Below are positions 1 through 9,923 of a DNA stretch of 64,000 nt, piece after piece (the first letter of the stretch is position 1; each line of letters begins with the position of its first letter). Source of the DNA: Moraxellaceae bacterium (GTDB lineage Bacteria > Pseudomonadota > Gammaproteobacteria > Pseudomonadales > Moraxellaceae). Position numbers and translations under genes: made by a program. The notes beneath the pieces are model-generated. The model ran no database searches, was not told the DNA's origin, and saw only the letters and a list, made by a program, of their open reading frames with translations. The stretch spans positions 1 through 64,000 of the forward strand of contig SECL01000016.1 of the NCBI GenBank assembly GCA_004173455.1. Direction: 5' to 3'.

Positions 1-118
1 GTTTAAAATTCTTGCAGAGCGCTACCGCAATCGACGTAAACGCATGGGATTACGCTTTAATTTGATTGCTGCTATTTATAATATCGAGCTGGTCAAAAAA
101 TGATTTATGCAAGAGATC
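1..118 (+). mobile_element. right end of an IS5-like insertion sequence, interrupting cas2-3
   Basis: The first ~118 bases hold the 3' end of a transposase gene followed by a short non-coding tail, and they replace the expected continuation of cas3. The tail after the transposase stop contains TTTATGCAAGAGATCT. Read on the minus strand, this is the sequence at which the Cas3 protein stops resembling its family. The precise terminus (about 115-120), the inverted repeat and the target duplication cannot be confirmed, because the other end lies outside the window. Confidence 0.7.
2..103 (+). CDS. transposase C-terminal fragment (IS5 family), cut by window edge
   Basis: An open frame enters from the window edge and encodes 33 residues, including ERYRNRRKRMGLRFNLIAAI, then stops with TGA at 101-103. 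The R-x-N-R-R-K-R-(F/M)-G-L-R-F-N-L-I pattern followed by IYN and a short tail is the typical C-terminus of IS5-family DDE transposases. The catalytic residues lie upstream and cannot be checked. It is transcribed toward cas2-3, which lies on the opposite strand, so any read-through would be antisense to cas2-3. Confidence 0.75.
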   Translation, partial: FKILAERYRNRRKRMGLRFNLIAAIYNIELVKK

Positions 119-2145
119 TGTTGTTGATGTCCTAACATTGCTTGTTGATATTTTTGTCGCCCTAAAGCGTAAGATTCATATAAAGCAAAAGCCATAGCAG
201 GAGGAATGGTCGCACTTGATAATAAAACTTTAGCGCCCAACATCCCCGCCCAATTAACTAAACGAGAAAGTGCAGGTAAATCATCTAATCCAAACTCATC
301 GGGTTCATCTAAAATTAAATCTGAGCTAAGTAGTCGTAAAATTGGGGCAATTTGTCGCCCGCCTCTTAAACTTTCAGTCGCTGGGATTAAATAATCAATC
401 GTGCTGACCAAAATAGGGGCATGTAATAATTTTTGAATTTTAGGCTCTTTGCCAAACCATGCTTTTAATAAACTCTCAGGGTCTATATCAGGATAATCCA
501 CATCAAAGCTTTCCTCAGTATCTTCTAAGCTTTCACTTCCACGCATAGCAAATTCATTTTTTTCTAAATCGGCTAATAATTGTTTTTGTTGCTGAGTATC
601 TTTATCTTGTTGAATCGCCTTTTGTAGGCGTTGTATTGCACTTGAACCAATGATGGTTGCAACATCACTATCATCCAATTTCAAGTTTTGCTTTAGGGCA
701 TCTCCTGTTTGTGTCGTCAATGTACGAAGACCTAAAGCAATACTAAAACGAGTACCTTTTTCAATATCAGATAATGCGTACATAATACGAGCATTAGCAA
801 TCGTTTTGCCCTTACCTGTACTCGCCATATTAATGCCAAAAAAGCCACATTCATTACTACGGATATTCAGTTTTTTGCAAAGCTTAACCGCTTTATCTTG
901 CCATTCACTCAACTCTGGATCAGCATTTTCAAATCCTCGATCTAATATCCGATTCACCCCTAACTCAGGCAATTCAGCAATAAATTGTGGAAGTTTACGA
1001 CTGTAAATATAAGCATAAAAACCAACTGCCAAATTATGTTCATCTAATCTTTGTTTTAATTTTCGCTCATGATCAGTATTGGCATACGCCTGATAATTTT
1101 GATCTTGAAATTCCACTTTCGCATTTTGTGCTGAATACCAATGATCGGTCATCATTAACATTAAACGTGATAAATGCATGGTGAAAGGGTCATTCAACCA
1201 GTTCAATTGTTGAACTTGTGCAATATGATTACACCCCCTTTTTGAGAGTAATTGTGCTTTTAATCGCCATTCTTGGCTACGCAAAGGTAAACCATAACTA
1301 AATGTCCAGTTTTTTTCTATTTCCGTCTCAGTCCAGTCATATTTAATACAATTAGGTGAGTTCCATTTCACATCACACTCAGCTAGCCAATATTGGCTCA
1401 AATTTTCAAATTGCGATAAGCCTGACTTATGGATATTCAAAATAGGTGGGCTATTTTCAAAAAAAGGATAAATAGGTAAACGATGATGGCTGATGATCAG
1501 CCATGCAACCAATTGTGCAAATTGCGGTAAATGATCAAATGTATCCCCCAACTTTGATCTTGAACGCATTTCTGATAATTTTTCAAGCCATTTACTTTCA
1601 TCGGAAGATTGCAAAGTCCCTAATTTTTCAAGCCATTGTTGATCACTTTGATGTGCAATAAAAGCTTCAAATATTTTTAGTGAAACCCATTCATGCCTGT
1701 AAGGTTCATACCCCTTTTCAGTTTTAATTTCGGGGTCTAACTTCGCTTGAAATAAATCATTGGCTTTTCCAAAATCATGAAATAAGCCTGCAATACCTGA
1801 TGCAATTGCAACTAACTCTAAGTTTTGCCATAAATGAGATGATTTCCAAGGCTGTAGACTTTTTTGGGTGCGATTTACAGGCACAATACCTTCAGAATTA
1901 AACTTGTTCCGATTACCCACTATCCACATGAGTTCGCTACGTTGTCTACCACGAATCCAGTAGCAACTCACTGCGGTATTTTTAGTCACCGTTTTACGCA
2001 AAAGTTTTTTACAGGCCAGCAAGCCATCCTCAGTAATCACCGTTTGCCATGTGTTATCACCAATACGATTGGCAAAAGCATCAAGTACACGACGGGTACG
2101 TGCAAGGGCTTTTTTCTCACACTGGGAAACAAAGGTAACAATCAT
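76..2145 (-). pseudogene. cas3: type I-F Cas2-Cas3 fusion, truncated by insertion sequence
   Basis: In type I-F systems this protein combines an N-terminal Cas2-like domain, used with Cas1 for spacer acquisition, with an HD nuclease and a superfamily 2 helicase that degrades Cascade-bound DNA. The Cas2-like domain spans roughly residues 1-95. The HD motif is H123-D124 in GLFHDFGKA, the Walker A motif STGKGKT is near 442-448, the DEPD box is near 613-616 and the SAT motif is near 644-646. Family members are about 1,050-1,100 residues, but this frame stops at 689. The last ~14 residues are read from the insertion sequence, so true Cas3 sequence ends near residue 675. The later helicase motifs and the C-terminal domain are lost. 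Its start overlaps the end of cas1 by 4 bases, so the two are translated together. Interference should be abolished, while the Cas2-like domain may still fold. Confidence 0.85.
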
Positions 2146-3104
2146 GCTTCACCACCCTGCTTAAAACCTAGAGCCGCCGCTTTTACCTGATCAAACATAA
2201 AGTCCAGCGCCTTATGCTCGGTAAACTTCTGTAAAATCTGCTGGCGAAATTCCTGCTCAGTGGCTTTTTCCTTGGCACAAATAAATGCCCACGGCAGCAC
2301 AATGGCATCTTTAATTAAATCTGCCACATCAAAGACCAGCGCACCGCGACGGGTTTTACCATGCATCACGGCAAAGCCATGTGGAATACCCAGCACCCAA
2401 AGCGTCGTAGCAGCAAGGCCGTAGGCCAGATAATTTCCATGATTTAAAAAATCATTGGCCAGATCGCCTTGTTCATGATTACGGCTAAAATCTGATGCAC
2501 CACAACGCGTGGCAGCCGCTTTATAGAGTTGTTTGGTGGTCATAGCTTCGGCCAGCAATATATCGCCCACTCTGTCCAAATAAGACAGCTTTTTTTCAAA
2601 ACCATTGAGTGCTTGCTGAATATCTAAATCATCGATATAAAAACTTTCGGCTTCCAGATCCCTATTTTTAGCCCAGATGTTACGGATATAGTTAATACGC
2701 GCTTGCTGAAATTGCTTGGCCACCGTTAGGCGTTTGGCATCATCAAACCAAAATTGCATCCAGCCTTGCATGTATTCGGTGGGGCGATATTCACTTTGCG
2801 GCGTCATCCACTCAATTTCACAGCCCATAAATAATGGCGTGCCACCTCCACCTGTAAAACCAACCAATACACTTGCACTGGCCAGCATGCGCATGGCAGC
2901 TTGGGTAATGGAAGTTCCTGTGCCGAGCATAACTACCGTGGTGTTTGCTATCGGGATATTCCAGTATTGATTCTCGTTTTTGGCTTCGGTCAAATATAGT
3001 ACGCGGCCATCCTTTTGCATCACGCGGCAATGTTCAAGGTAATACAGGTTAGCGCGCTTGGAGTGCAAAATAGCTTTTAAGTCAGAAGGGTTAAGCTGTT
3101 CCAT
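2142..3104 (-). CDS. cas1: CRISPR-associated endonuclease Cas1, type I-F
   Basis: Cas1 is the integrase that inserts new spacers into the CRISPR array, working as a complex with Cas2 (here the N-terminal domain of Cas2-3). The 320-residue protein matches the I-F subtype throughout, with LHSKRANLYYLEHCRV near the start, the glycine-rich GFTGGGGTPLF near residue 85, and the C-terminal IPHGFAVMHGKTRRGALVFD segment carrying the conserved metal-binding histidine and aspartate. Length is normal for I-F Cas1 and I see no damage. It is the first gene of the cas1-cas2-3 unit. Its own ribosome binding site is weak; a strong GGAGG lies 24 bases or more upstream and serves a tiny leader frame. Because cas2-3 is broken, this Cas1 may be functional without a working interference machinery. 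Confidence 0.95.
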   Translation of the reverse strand: MEQLNPSDLKAILHSKRANLYYLEHCRVMQKDGRVLYLTEAKNENQYWNIPIANTTVVMLGTGTSITQAAMRMLASASVLVGFTGGGGTPLFMGCEIEWMTPQSEYRPTEYMQGWMQFWFDDAKRLTVAKQFQQARINYIRNIWAKNRDLEAESFYIDDLDIQQALNGFEKKLSYLDRVGDILLAEAMTTKQLYKAAATRCGASDFSRNHEQGDLANDFLNHGNYLAYGLAATTLWVLGIPHGFAVMHGKTRRGALVFDVADLIKDAIVLPWAFICAKEKATEQEFRQQILQKFTEHKALDFMFDQVKAAALGFKQGGEA

Positions 3105-3123
3105 AGTTATTTATCTTGTTCAT
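3091..3123 (-). other. possible 10-codon leader frame overlapping the cas1 start
   Basis: An ATG at 3123 follows a strong GGAGG ribosome binding site (complement of 3128-3132) and opens a frame of MNKINNYGTA before TAA at 3091. It is in a different frame from cas1, whose ATG is at 3104, inside this frame. Ribosomes terminating here could re-initiate at cas1. It may equally be that the GGAGG simply serves cas1 at unusual distance. No protein evidence exists. Confidence 0.3.
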
Positions 3124-3197
3124 CTTTCCTCCATTATTAGCATTAATTTTTCAAAATACATAGTCTTGCCAAACCATCCACGACACCAAATGACGCC

Positions 3198-3233
3198 CAC
3201 AAAAAAAGCCAGCAGGACGCTGACTTTTTTGTG
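3198..3233 (-). terminator. terminator after the cycA-like permease
   Basis: Inverted repeat AAAAAAGCCAGC / GCTGACTTTTTT with a short loop. On the minus strand it follows the permease gene and precedes the cas1 promoter region, separating the two units. The A and T flanks make it potentially bidirectional. Confidence 0.75.
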
Positions 3234-3277
3234 TTGTACGCGGTCTTCTTGCCATTTACCGCAAGACAGTGCGGCCA

Positions 3278-4702
3278 TTAAACCTGCTTTCTTTTCAGCA
3301 TCAGATAGCCAATTGCCAGAATCACCAGCCAGATCGGACTAACAATCAGCGATTGGCGCGTGTCGGGTTCCAGCGTGAGGATAAACACAGTAAAGGCAAA
3401 AAATGCGATCACCACATAACACATGACCACTCCACCGGGCATCTTGAACTTGGACGCCTCGTGCAGTTGTGGACGGGTCTTGCGGTACTTGATATACGAC
3501 AGCAGCACGATAATCCACACGCAGATAAACAAAATGGTGGACAGCGTCGTGACCAGCGTAAATGCCGTAATGGTATTGGGCACAAAATACTGTAGCAAAG
3601 CACCGCACATGATCAATAAACAGGAAAAAATCAGGCCATTGGCAGGCACGGCAACACGGGACAATCGCTCAAAAAAGTTGGGCGCCTGCTTGTCCTTGGC
3701 CAGTCCAAACAGCATACGACTGGTGGAAAAAATACCACTGTTCATGGAGGACATCACCGACGACAGCACCACCAGATTCATCACAATGGCCGCTGCCGGA
3801 ATACCTGCCAGCAGGAACAATTCTACAAATGGACTTTTGTCCGGCACTACCGAGCGCCACGGCGTCACCGACATCACCACAATCAGCGACAAGACATAAA
3901 ACAGGATCACGCGGATTGGAATGGAATTAATGGCCTTGGGTAGGTTCTTTTCCGGGTCTTTGGTTTCGGCCGCAGTTGTACCCACCAGCTCAATCCCCAC
4001 AAAGGCAAAAATGGCAATCTGGAATCCGGCCAGAAAGCCTTTTGTCCCATTGGGAAACATGCCGCCATCTGTCCACAGATTACTCAAGGAAGCCACCGAA
4101 CCACTCGGTGAGGTAAATGCAGTGAGCACCATATACAACCCGGCACAAATCAGCGCCACAATGGCAAGAATCTTGATCAGGGCAAACCAGAATTCAACCT
4201 CGCCAAACAGCTTGACCGTTAGCAGGTTAAGTCCCATCAAAAACAGCACACTGCCAGCACTAATCGCAGCGCCACCCAGCGGGGTAAACTGATAGCCTTC
4301 GGGTATCCAGCCCAACATGGGTGCCAGCGAATTTAAATAACTGACAATAGCCGTGAGGTCAGCAATACAAATGGACACCCAGCACAACCAGTACGTCCAG
4401 CCAGTAAAAAATCCAGCCCATGGCCCTAATAAGTCATAAGCCATATCCACAAACGACTTGTATTGCAGATTGGACAGCAACAACTCGCCCAGTGCCCGCA
4501 TGACAAAAAACACCATGAGGCCAATAATCATATAAATAAAAATAATGGAGGGGCCAGCAAGGCTAATGGTTTTGCCGGAACCCATAAACAGGCCAGTACC
4601 AATCGCCCCACCAATTGCAATAAGCTGTAAATGACGGTTCTGTAATTTACGCTGCAAATGGTCTGGCGATGACTGATCCATGGCATCATCGTTTGAGATC
4701 AT
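3278..4702 (-). CDS. cycA: amino acid permease, D-serine/D-alanine/glycine transporter CycA type
   Basis: Inner-membrane proton symporter of the amino acid-polyamine-cation (APC) superfamily. The 474-residue protein has about twelve hydrophobic segments. Its first segment carries RHLQLIAIGGAIGTGLFMGS followed by GKTISLAGPSIIF, and MRALGELLLSNL and GPWAGFFTGWTYW follow, all closely matching Escherichia coli CycA. The GAIGTG stretch in the first helix is the substrate backbone-binding motif of the superfamily. A reasonable ribosome binding site (AGGGAA) precedes the ATG at 4702. It is a single-gene unit, with a terminator downstream at 3198-3233. Exact substrate range (D-serine, D-alanine, glycine, cycloserine) is inferred from similarity to CycA. 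Confidence 0.88.
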   Translation of the reverse strand: MISNDDAMDQSSPDHLQRKLQNRHLQLIAIGGAIGTGLFMGSGKTISLAGPSIIFIYMIIGLMVFFVMRALGELLLSNLQYKSFVDMAYDLLGPWAGFFTGWTYWLCWVSICIADLTAIVSYLNSLAPMLGWIPEGYQFTPLGGAAISAGSVLFLMGLNLLTVKLFGEVEFWFALIKILAIVALICAGLYMVLTAFTSPSGSVASLSNLWTDGGMFPNGTKGFLAGFQIAIFAFVGIELVGTTAAETKDPEKNLPKAINSIPIRVILFYVLSLIVVMSVTPWRSVVPDKSPFVELFLLAGIPAAAIVMNLVVLSSVMSSMNSGIFSTSRMLFGLAKDKQAPNFFERLSRVAVPANGLIFSCLLIMCGALLQYFVPNTITAFTLVTTLSTILFICVWIIVLLSYIKYRKTRPQLHEASKFKMPGGVVMCYVVIAFFAFTVFILTLEPDTRQSLIVSPIWLVILAIGYLMLKRKQV

Positions 4703-5027
4703 GAAAAAATTTCCCTAATTTTGTTGTGCCCTACCCAAGCAAAATATATTCCTGAATGACAGCATGCCGAAAAACAGCACATGGTTTTTTTATTACCACT
4801 TCAATGCTGGCGCTTGCAGATCCCTGTTGGTTGTAAGGCAAAAATAAGCCTGTCCATTTAACAATGAAGTGCCCGGCGTTACAACCGGCGATCATGCCCA
4901 TTGATCAATTTTATCGCAGGGTTATTGCATCAGATCACGTCAGACCACGACGCATTTTGCATTAAAATCCATTTTTGCCGATTAAAACCCGCTAAAATAA
5001 GCCTCATTTATTAAAACAACGGACACA
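4703..5027. other. intergenic region between divergent cycA and radA
   Basis: This 325-base stretch separates divergently transcribed genes and must hold both promoters. A TAAAAT hexamer near 4993 is a plausible -10 for radA, without a convincing -35. I checked for a glycine riboswitch ahead of the permease and did not find the paired aptamer motifs. No open frame of interest is seen. Confidence 0.5.
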
Positions 5028-6434
5028 ATGAGCAAAGTCAAAACCCAGTACGCTTGCCAGCAATGTGGCACCACACACCCCAAATGGTCTGGCCAGTGCA
5101 GCGATTGCGGTGAATGGAACTGTCTGGTTGAAAGCAAGCCGGAAGCAGCCTCAACCCATCGTGCCAAAGCAGGCATCGTGGCGGGCGGCTATGCAGGACA
5201 AGCCAGTAGCGTGACCAAGCTTAATAAAATCAGCATGGCCCGTGAAACCCGCCTAAGCACGGGTATCAGTGAGTTTGACCGAGTGCTGGGTGGTGGGCTG
5301 GTGACAGGTTCAGTGGTGTTGATTGGCGGTGATCCGGGCATTGGAAAATCCACCATTTTGCTACAAACCATGACCCACATGGCCGAGCAAACTGGTGATG
5401 CGACAAACCATGCCAACCGTGCGCTTTATGTCACGGGTGAAGAATCGTTATCGCAAGTGGCCTTGCGGGCGCAGCGTCTGGATTTGCCCACGCATCAGCT
5501 CAGTGTCATGGCTGAAACCTGTGTGGAAACCATTTGCGCTACACTGGCGCATGAAAAACCGGTCGTTGCCGTGCTGGATTCCATTCAGACCTTATATACC
5601 GAAAGCCTGCAATCCGCACCCGGCGGTGTGGCACAGATTCGTGAGTCGGCTGCCCTGCTCACCCGTTTTGCCAAAAATTCCGGTACGGCGCTGTTTCTGG
5701 TCGGGCATGTCACCAAAGAGGGCGCGTTGGCTGGCCCGCGTGTGCTCGAGCACATGGTCGATTGTGTGCTGTATTTTGAAGGTGAATCGGATTCGCGCTT
5801 TCGCATGATCCGCGCGGTCAAAAACCGTTTTGGTGCAGTCAATGAGCTGGGCGTGTTTGCCATGACCGATCGTGGCCTGCGTGAAGTGCCCAATCCCTCA
5901 GCTATTTTCTTGAGCCGGTATGATGAAGCCATTCCCGGCAGTATTGTGATGGTGAGCCGTGAGGGCACGCGCCCGTTACTGGTTGAAGTACAGGCACTGG
6001 TGGATGATGCACATGGGCAACCACGCCGGGTTGCGCTGGGTCTGGATCAAAACCGGCTGTCCATGCTACTGGCCGTGATGCACCGGCATGGCGGGGTGCA
6101 AACCACCGGACAGGATGTGTTTGTCAACGTGGTGGGTGGCGTCAAAGTCATGGAAACTGGCTCTGACCTTGCGGTATTGCTGGCAGTCGCATCCAGCTTA
6201 CGCGGTAAAGCCTTGCCCCAGCATCTGGCGGTGTTTGGCGAAGTTGGCCTATCGGGTGAAATCCGCCCTGTGCCCAATGGACAGGAACGCTTGCGTGAAG
6301 CGGTCAAGCATGGTTTTAAAACCGCGATTGTGCCGCGTGCGAATATGCCACAACAGGCAGTGAAAGGCCTTAATGTTATTGCCGTGGGTCGTTTGCATGA
6401 AGCACTAGATGCTGCCCTGCAACTGGACGATTGA
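5028..6434 (+). CDS. radA: DNA repair protein RadA (Sms)
   Basis: RadA is a RecA-like hexameric helicase that promotes branch migration during recombinational repair and natural transformation. The 468-residue protein starts with a four-cysteine zinc finger (C10, C13, C24, C27), followed by a RecA-type ATPase core with Walker A GGDPGIGKST near residues 99-108, the RadA-specific KNRFG motif near residue 265, and a C-terminal Lon-protease-like domain without evident protease function. Length and domain order are those of the family. It stands alone between the divergent permease and the Tim44-domain gene, about 230 bases downstream. Confidence 0.97.
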   Translation: MSKVKTQYACQQCGTTHPKWSGQCSDCGEWNCLVESKPEAASTHRAKAGIVAGGYAGQASSVTKLNKISMARETRLSTGISEFDRVLGGGLVTGSVVLIGGDPGIGKSTILLQTMTHMAEQTGDATNHANRALYVTGEESLSQVALRAQRLDLPTHQLSVMAETCVETICATLAHEKPVVAVLDSIQTLYTESLQSAPGGVAQIRESAALLTRFAKNSGTALFLVGHVTKEGALAGPRVLEHMVDCVLYFEGESDSRFRMIRAVKNRFGAVNELGVFAMTDRGLREVPNPSAIFLSRYDEAIPGSIVMVSREGTRPLLVEVQALVDDAHGQPRRVALGLDQNRLSMLLAVMHRHGGVQTTGQDVFVNVVGGVKVMETGSDLAVLLAVASSLRGKALPQHLAVFGEVGLSGEIRPVPNGQERLREAVKHGFKTAIVPRANMPQQAVKGLNVIAVGRLHEALDAALQLDD

Positions 6435-6666
6435 TCAAAACCCCAAGCGAATGCCAAGCGTTTGTTTATATAGGATTTGGCACGGCTTAAGCCAGTCTTT
6501 AATGCTGAGCTAATCGTGTGATATTTCATTGCTTTTAAGGCTGGCTTAATGCATGTCAACAACAATTCCAGACACAGTGTTTGCCTGATATTTTATAGGT
6601 GGCACTACATGAATTTTTTATCAATTGATGATTTAAACCAGATAATCTAGAAGTAGGAAATTGCAG

Positions 6667-7656
6667 ATGCAAATCAATAAGCAAGGTGTCGTGGCAGCGT
6701 TGATGATGACGACTTTGGTTGTGTCACCGCTTGCTGAAGCAAAACGCATGGGCGGTGGCAAAAGCTATGGCATGAGCCGTAGCAACTCCTCCTCCTCGTC
6801 TTATAATAGTAATAATAGTCAAAACCGTCAAACGGCGACCCCTGCACAACAGGGTAATGCCCAACCACAGCGTTCTGGCCCCGGTGTCGGCACCATGGTC
6901 GCTGCGGGTGTTGCCGGTGCGGCGGTGGGTGCCGTTGCTGCCAATGCGATGGCCAATGACCGTGATCCGGCGACTTCTTCTGAGGCAGCCAATGCACAGC
7001 AGCAAAATGCTCAAGCCACACAAACTGAACCAAAAAGCAGTTTTAGCTGGTTTTGGATTGCGATTCTAGCTATTGGTGCATTTTTCCTGTTTAGACGATT
7101 TTCTGCCAAAAAAGCCGCAACTGGCAATCCATTTTCCCCTAACAGTGCGGGACCATTGGGTCGCAATACTACCCCGCCTGCACCTACATCACGTCCGTTT
7201 TCAAATGGCGGTGATAACACCAATATTTTTGGTCAAAGTGTAGGCGCATCGGTAGGGGGTGCCTATAGTGCCAGCGGCCAGCAATTGCCTGATGGTACAG
7301 AACCTGCGGCTTTTTTACGTCAGGCGCGTGCCAAGTTTCTGCATTTACAATCCATGAACAGCAGCAGCAATATTGAAGAAGTACGCCGTTATTTTACGCC
7401 AGACATGTACGCTGCTATTCGTGAAGACATCTTGTCGAATGATGATCTGGCCGAATTTCCCCAGTTGAATGCGCAAGTGGTGGACAGTGGCAATGACAAT
7501 GACAATGACAATGGCCAGTATTTTGCCAGTGTGCAATTTAATGGCACAGTGAGTGAATCGGTCAATGCGCAAGCGGTGCCGTTTACTGAAACTTGGCATT
7601 TTGTAAAACCAGCCAATAGCAGTGAATGGTTAGTGGCTGGTATTCAGCAAAACTAA
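6667..7656 (+). CDS. Tim44-domain membrane protein, exported
   Basis: The protein (329 residues from ATG 6667) has a signal peptide ending near AEAKR, a serine/asparagine-rich low-complexity stretch, a glycine/alanine-rich hydrophobic segment (VAAGVAGAAVGAVAANAM), a second membrane segment (FSWFWIAILAIGAFFLFRRF) and a C-terminal Tim44-like domain, the fold shared with the mitochondrial import motor protein and found in many proteobacterial proteins of unclear role. The ATG at 6667 is preferred over an in-frame TTG at 6661 because AGGA at 6655-6658 lies 8 bases before it. A run of six-base repeats at about 7493-7514 encodes a short Asn-Asp ladder inside the Tim44 domain. A strong terminator follows. 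Function is unknown; a scaffold role at the inner membrane is only a guess. Confidence 0.8.
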   Translation: MQINKQGVVAALMMTTLVVSPLAEAKRMGGGKSYGMSRSNSSSSSYNSNNSQNRQTATPAQQGNAQPQRSGPGVGTMVAAGVAGAAVGAVAANAMANDRDPATSSEAANAQQQNAQATQTEPKSSFSWFWIAILAIGAFFLFRRFSAKKAATGNPFSPNSAGPLGRNTTPPAPTSRPFSNGGDNTNIFGQSVGASVGGAYSASGQQLPDGTEPAAFLRQARAKFLHLQSMNSSSNIEEVRRYFTPDMYAAIREDILSNDDLAEFPQLNAQVVDSGNDNDNDNGQYFASVQFNGTVSESVNAQAVPFTETWHFVKPANSSEWLVAGIQQN

Positions 7657-7682
7657 GTGTAACGTTGTTGTGCCCCTGCAAT

Positions 7683-7715
7683 AAAAAACCTTCTGTTTAA
7701 ATCAGGAGGTTTTTT
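7683..7715. terminator. bidirectional terminator after the Tim44-domain gene
   Basis: AAAAAACCTTCTG pairs with CAGGAGGTTTTTT around a 7-base loop, with one G-U pair. The flanking A and T runs let it serve both the plus-strand Tim44-domain gene and the minus-strand Hint gene that ends at 7735. Confidence 0.85.
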
Positions 7716-7734
7716 ATTGGCTAAAATTCAGGGA

Positions 7735-8436
7735 TTAACTTGTTTTGACCCACCCACCAAGGTCAGCCACATAATAGGTATGCGTATCGGCTACTTCAAA
7801 GTTATAAACGGTACAGGTATATGGTTGACCATGATCCTTATACCAGCCAAGATAAGTTTCCCGATAAGGTACTCCAGTGTCACGTTGTCGCATTATCCCT
7901 GGGGTTAGATCAACATCCATTAGATTAACACTTTCATCATCACCATACTCATTCCACATCACAATCCAACCACTAGGATCATTTGGAAAATGGTATATTG
8001 GTCTTGCCGAAGTAAATGCCCCACCATTTCCGCCAAAAACCTCAGCTAGATTTCCATCAGCCAACTCAAAAACATGACCATCTCTTACGTCTTCTGCCTG
8101 TAACCAGCCTTTTCCTACTACCCAAAATGAATGATTGGCAGTCACTACAATATTAGTCAATTCATCATCATCAATAATACGCCAGTCTTTCTCAGCTTGA
8201 TCTAAAACATTCTTCGAGATGCATTTAACTAGGCGTACAGGTTCATTGTCCGTTTTAATTGTTCTGACCACAGGTTTGTAGACTTGCGCCCCAATACCAT
8301 TTTCAGGTTTGGACAGTACCCTATCGCCAACCTTGATCTGTTCAATGGGGACTAAACCTTGATCAGTATGAACCAGTGTACCGGCTGCAAAACCACTTCC
8401 CCTTTCTAATGTCATATCCTTACCTATAGTTATCAT
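7735..8436 (-). CDS. orphan Hint (intein/hedgehog-type) domain protein, catalytic Cys missing
   Basis: The 233-residue protein is almost entirely a Hint domain of the kind that precedes toxin domains in polymorphic toxins. Block A reads GFAAGTLVHTDQGLVPIEQI, then VGDRVLS. A block-B-like VTANHSFWV follows, and the end is VYNFEVADTHTYYV, the usual C-terminal block. Two features suggest it cannot splice or self-cleave. The first residue of block A, normally Cys, is Gly15 (codon GGT, one base from TGT). The usual His-Asn ending is replaced by WVKTS and a stop. No N-terminal toxin carrier or C-terminal toxin domain is attached. It lies just downstream of purA on the same strand, after the purA terminator, and has a weak ribosome binding site; ATG 8415 is an alternative start. 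It is probably a decayed or domesticated fragment of a larger toxin gene. Confidence 0.75.
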   Translation of the reverse strand: MITIGKDMTLERGSGFAAGTLVHTDQGLVPIEQIKVGDRVLSKPENGIGAQVYKPVVRTIKTDNEPVRLVKCISKNVLDQAEKDWRIIDDDELTNIVVTANHSFWVVGKGWLQAEDVRDGHVFELADGNLAEVFGGNGGAFTSARPIYHFPNDPSGWIVMWNEYGDDESVNLMDVDLTPGIMRQRDTGVPYRETYLGWYKDHGQPYTCTVYNFEVADTHTYYVADLGGWVKTS

Positions 8437-8450
8437 TATTTAAAAATAAT

Positions 8451-8478
8451 AAAAAAGCCCCTTAAAAATAAGGAGCTT
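8451..8478 (-). terminator. purA terminator
   Basis: On the minus strand AAGCTCCTTA pairs with TAAGGGGCTT (one mismatch) around a 4-base loop and is followed by a T run. It lies between the purA stop and the Hint gene start. Confidence 0.75.
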
Positions 8479-8498
8479 CTTAAATTCACAGCTTCAAA

Positions 8499-9857
<1,359 letters not shown>

Positions 9858-9923
9858 TTAAACGCAGCAGGCCTAACACTAAAACTCATTTAAAAACGCA
9901 TAGGCAGCCTAAAAATGGCATGC

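Noticed and set aside
206-394. Plus-strand open frame inside the damaged cas2-3
   Set aside because: Antisense to conserved helicase motifs (DEPD and SAT are read on the minus strand), so it is a shadow.
1-3200. A CRISPR array next to cas1
   Set aside because: I looked for regularly spaced direct repeats of 28 bases near the cas genes and across the window and saw none. Type I-F arrays usually lie on the csy side, which is outside the window.
4703-5027. Glycine riboswitch upstream of the permease
   Set aside because: A GGACAGG-like string is present, but the paired aptamer core and flanking motifs are absent.
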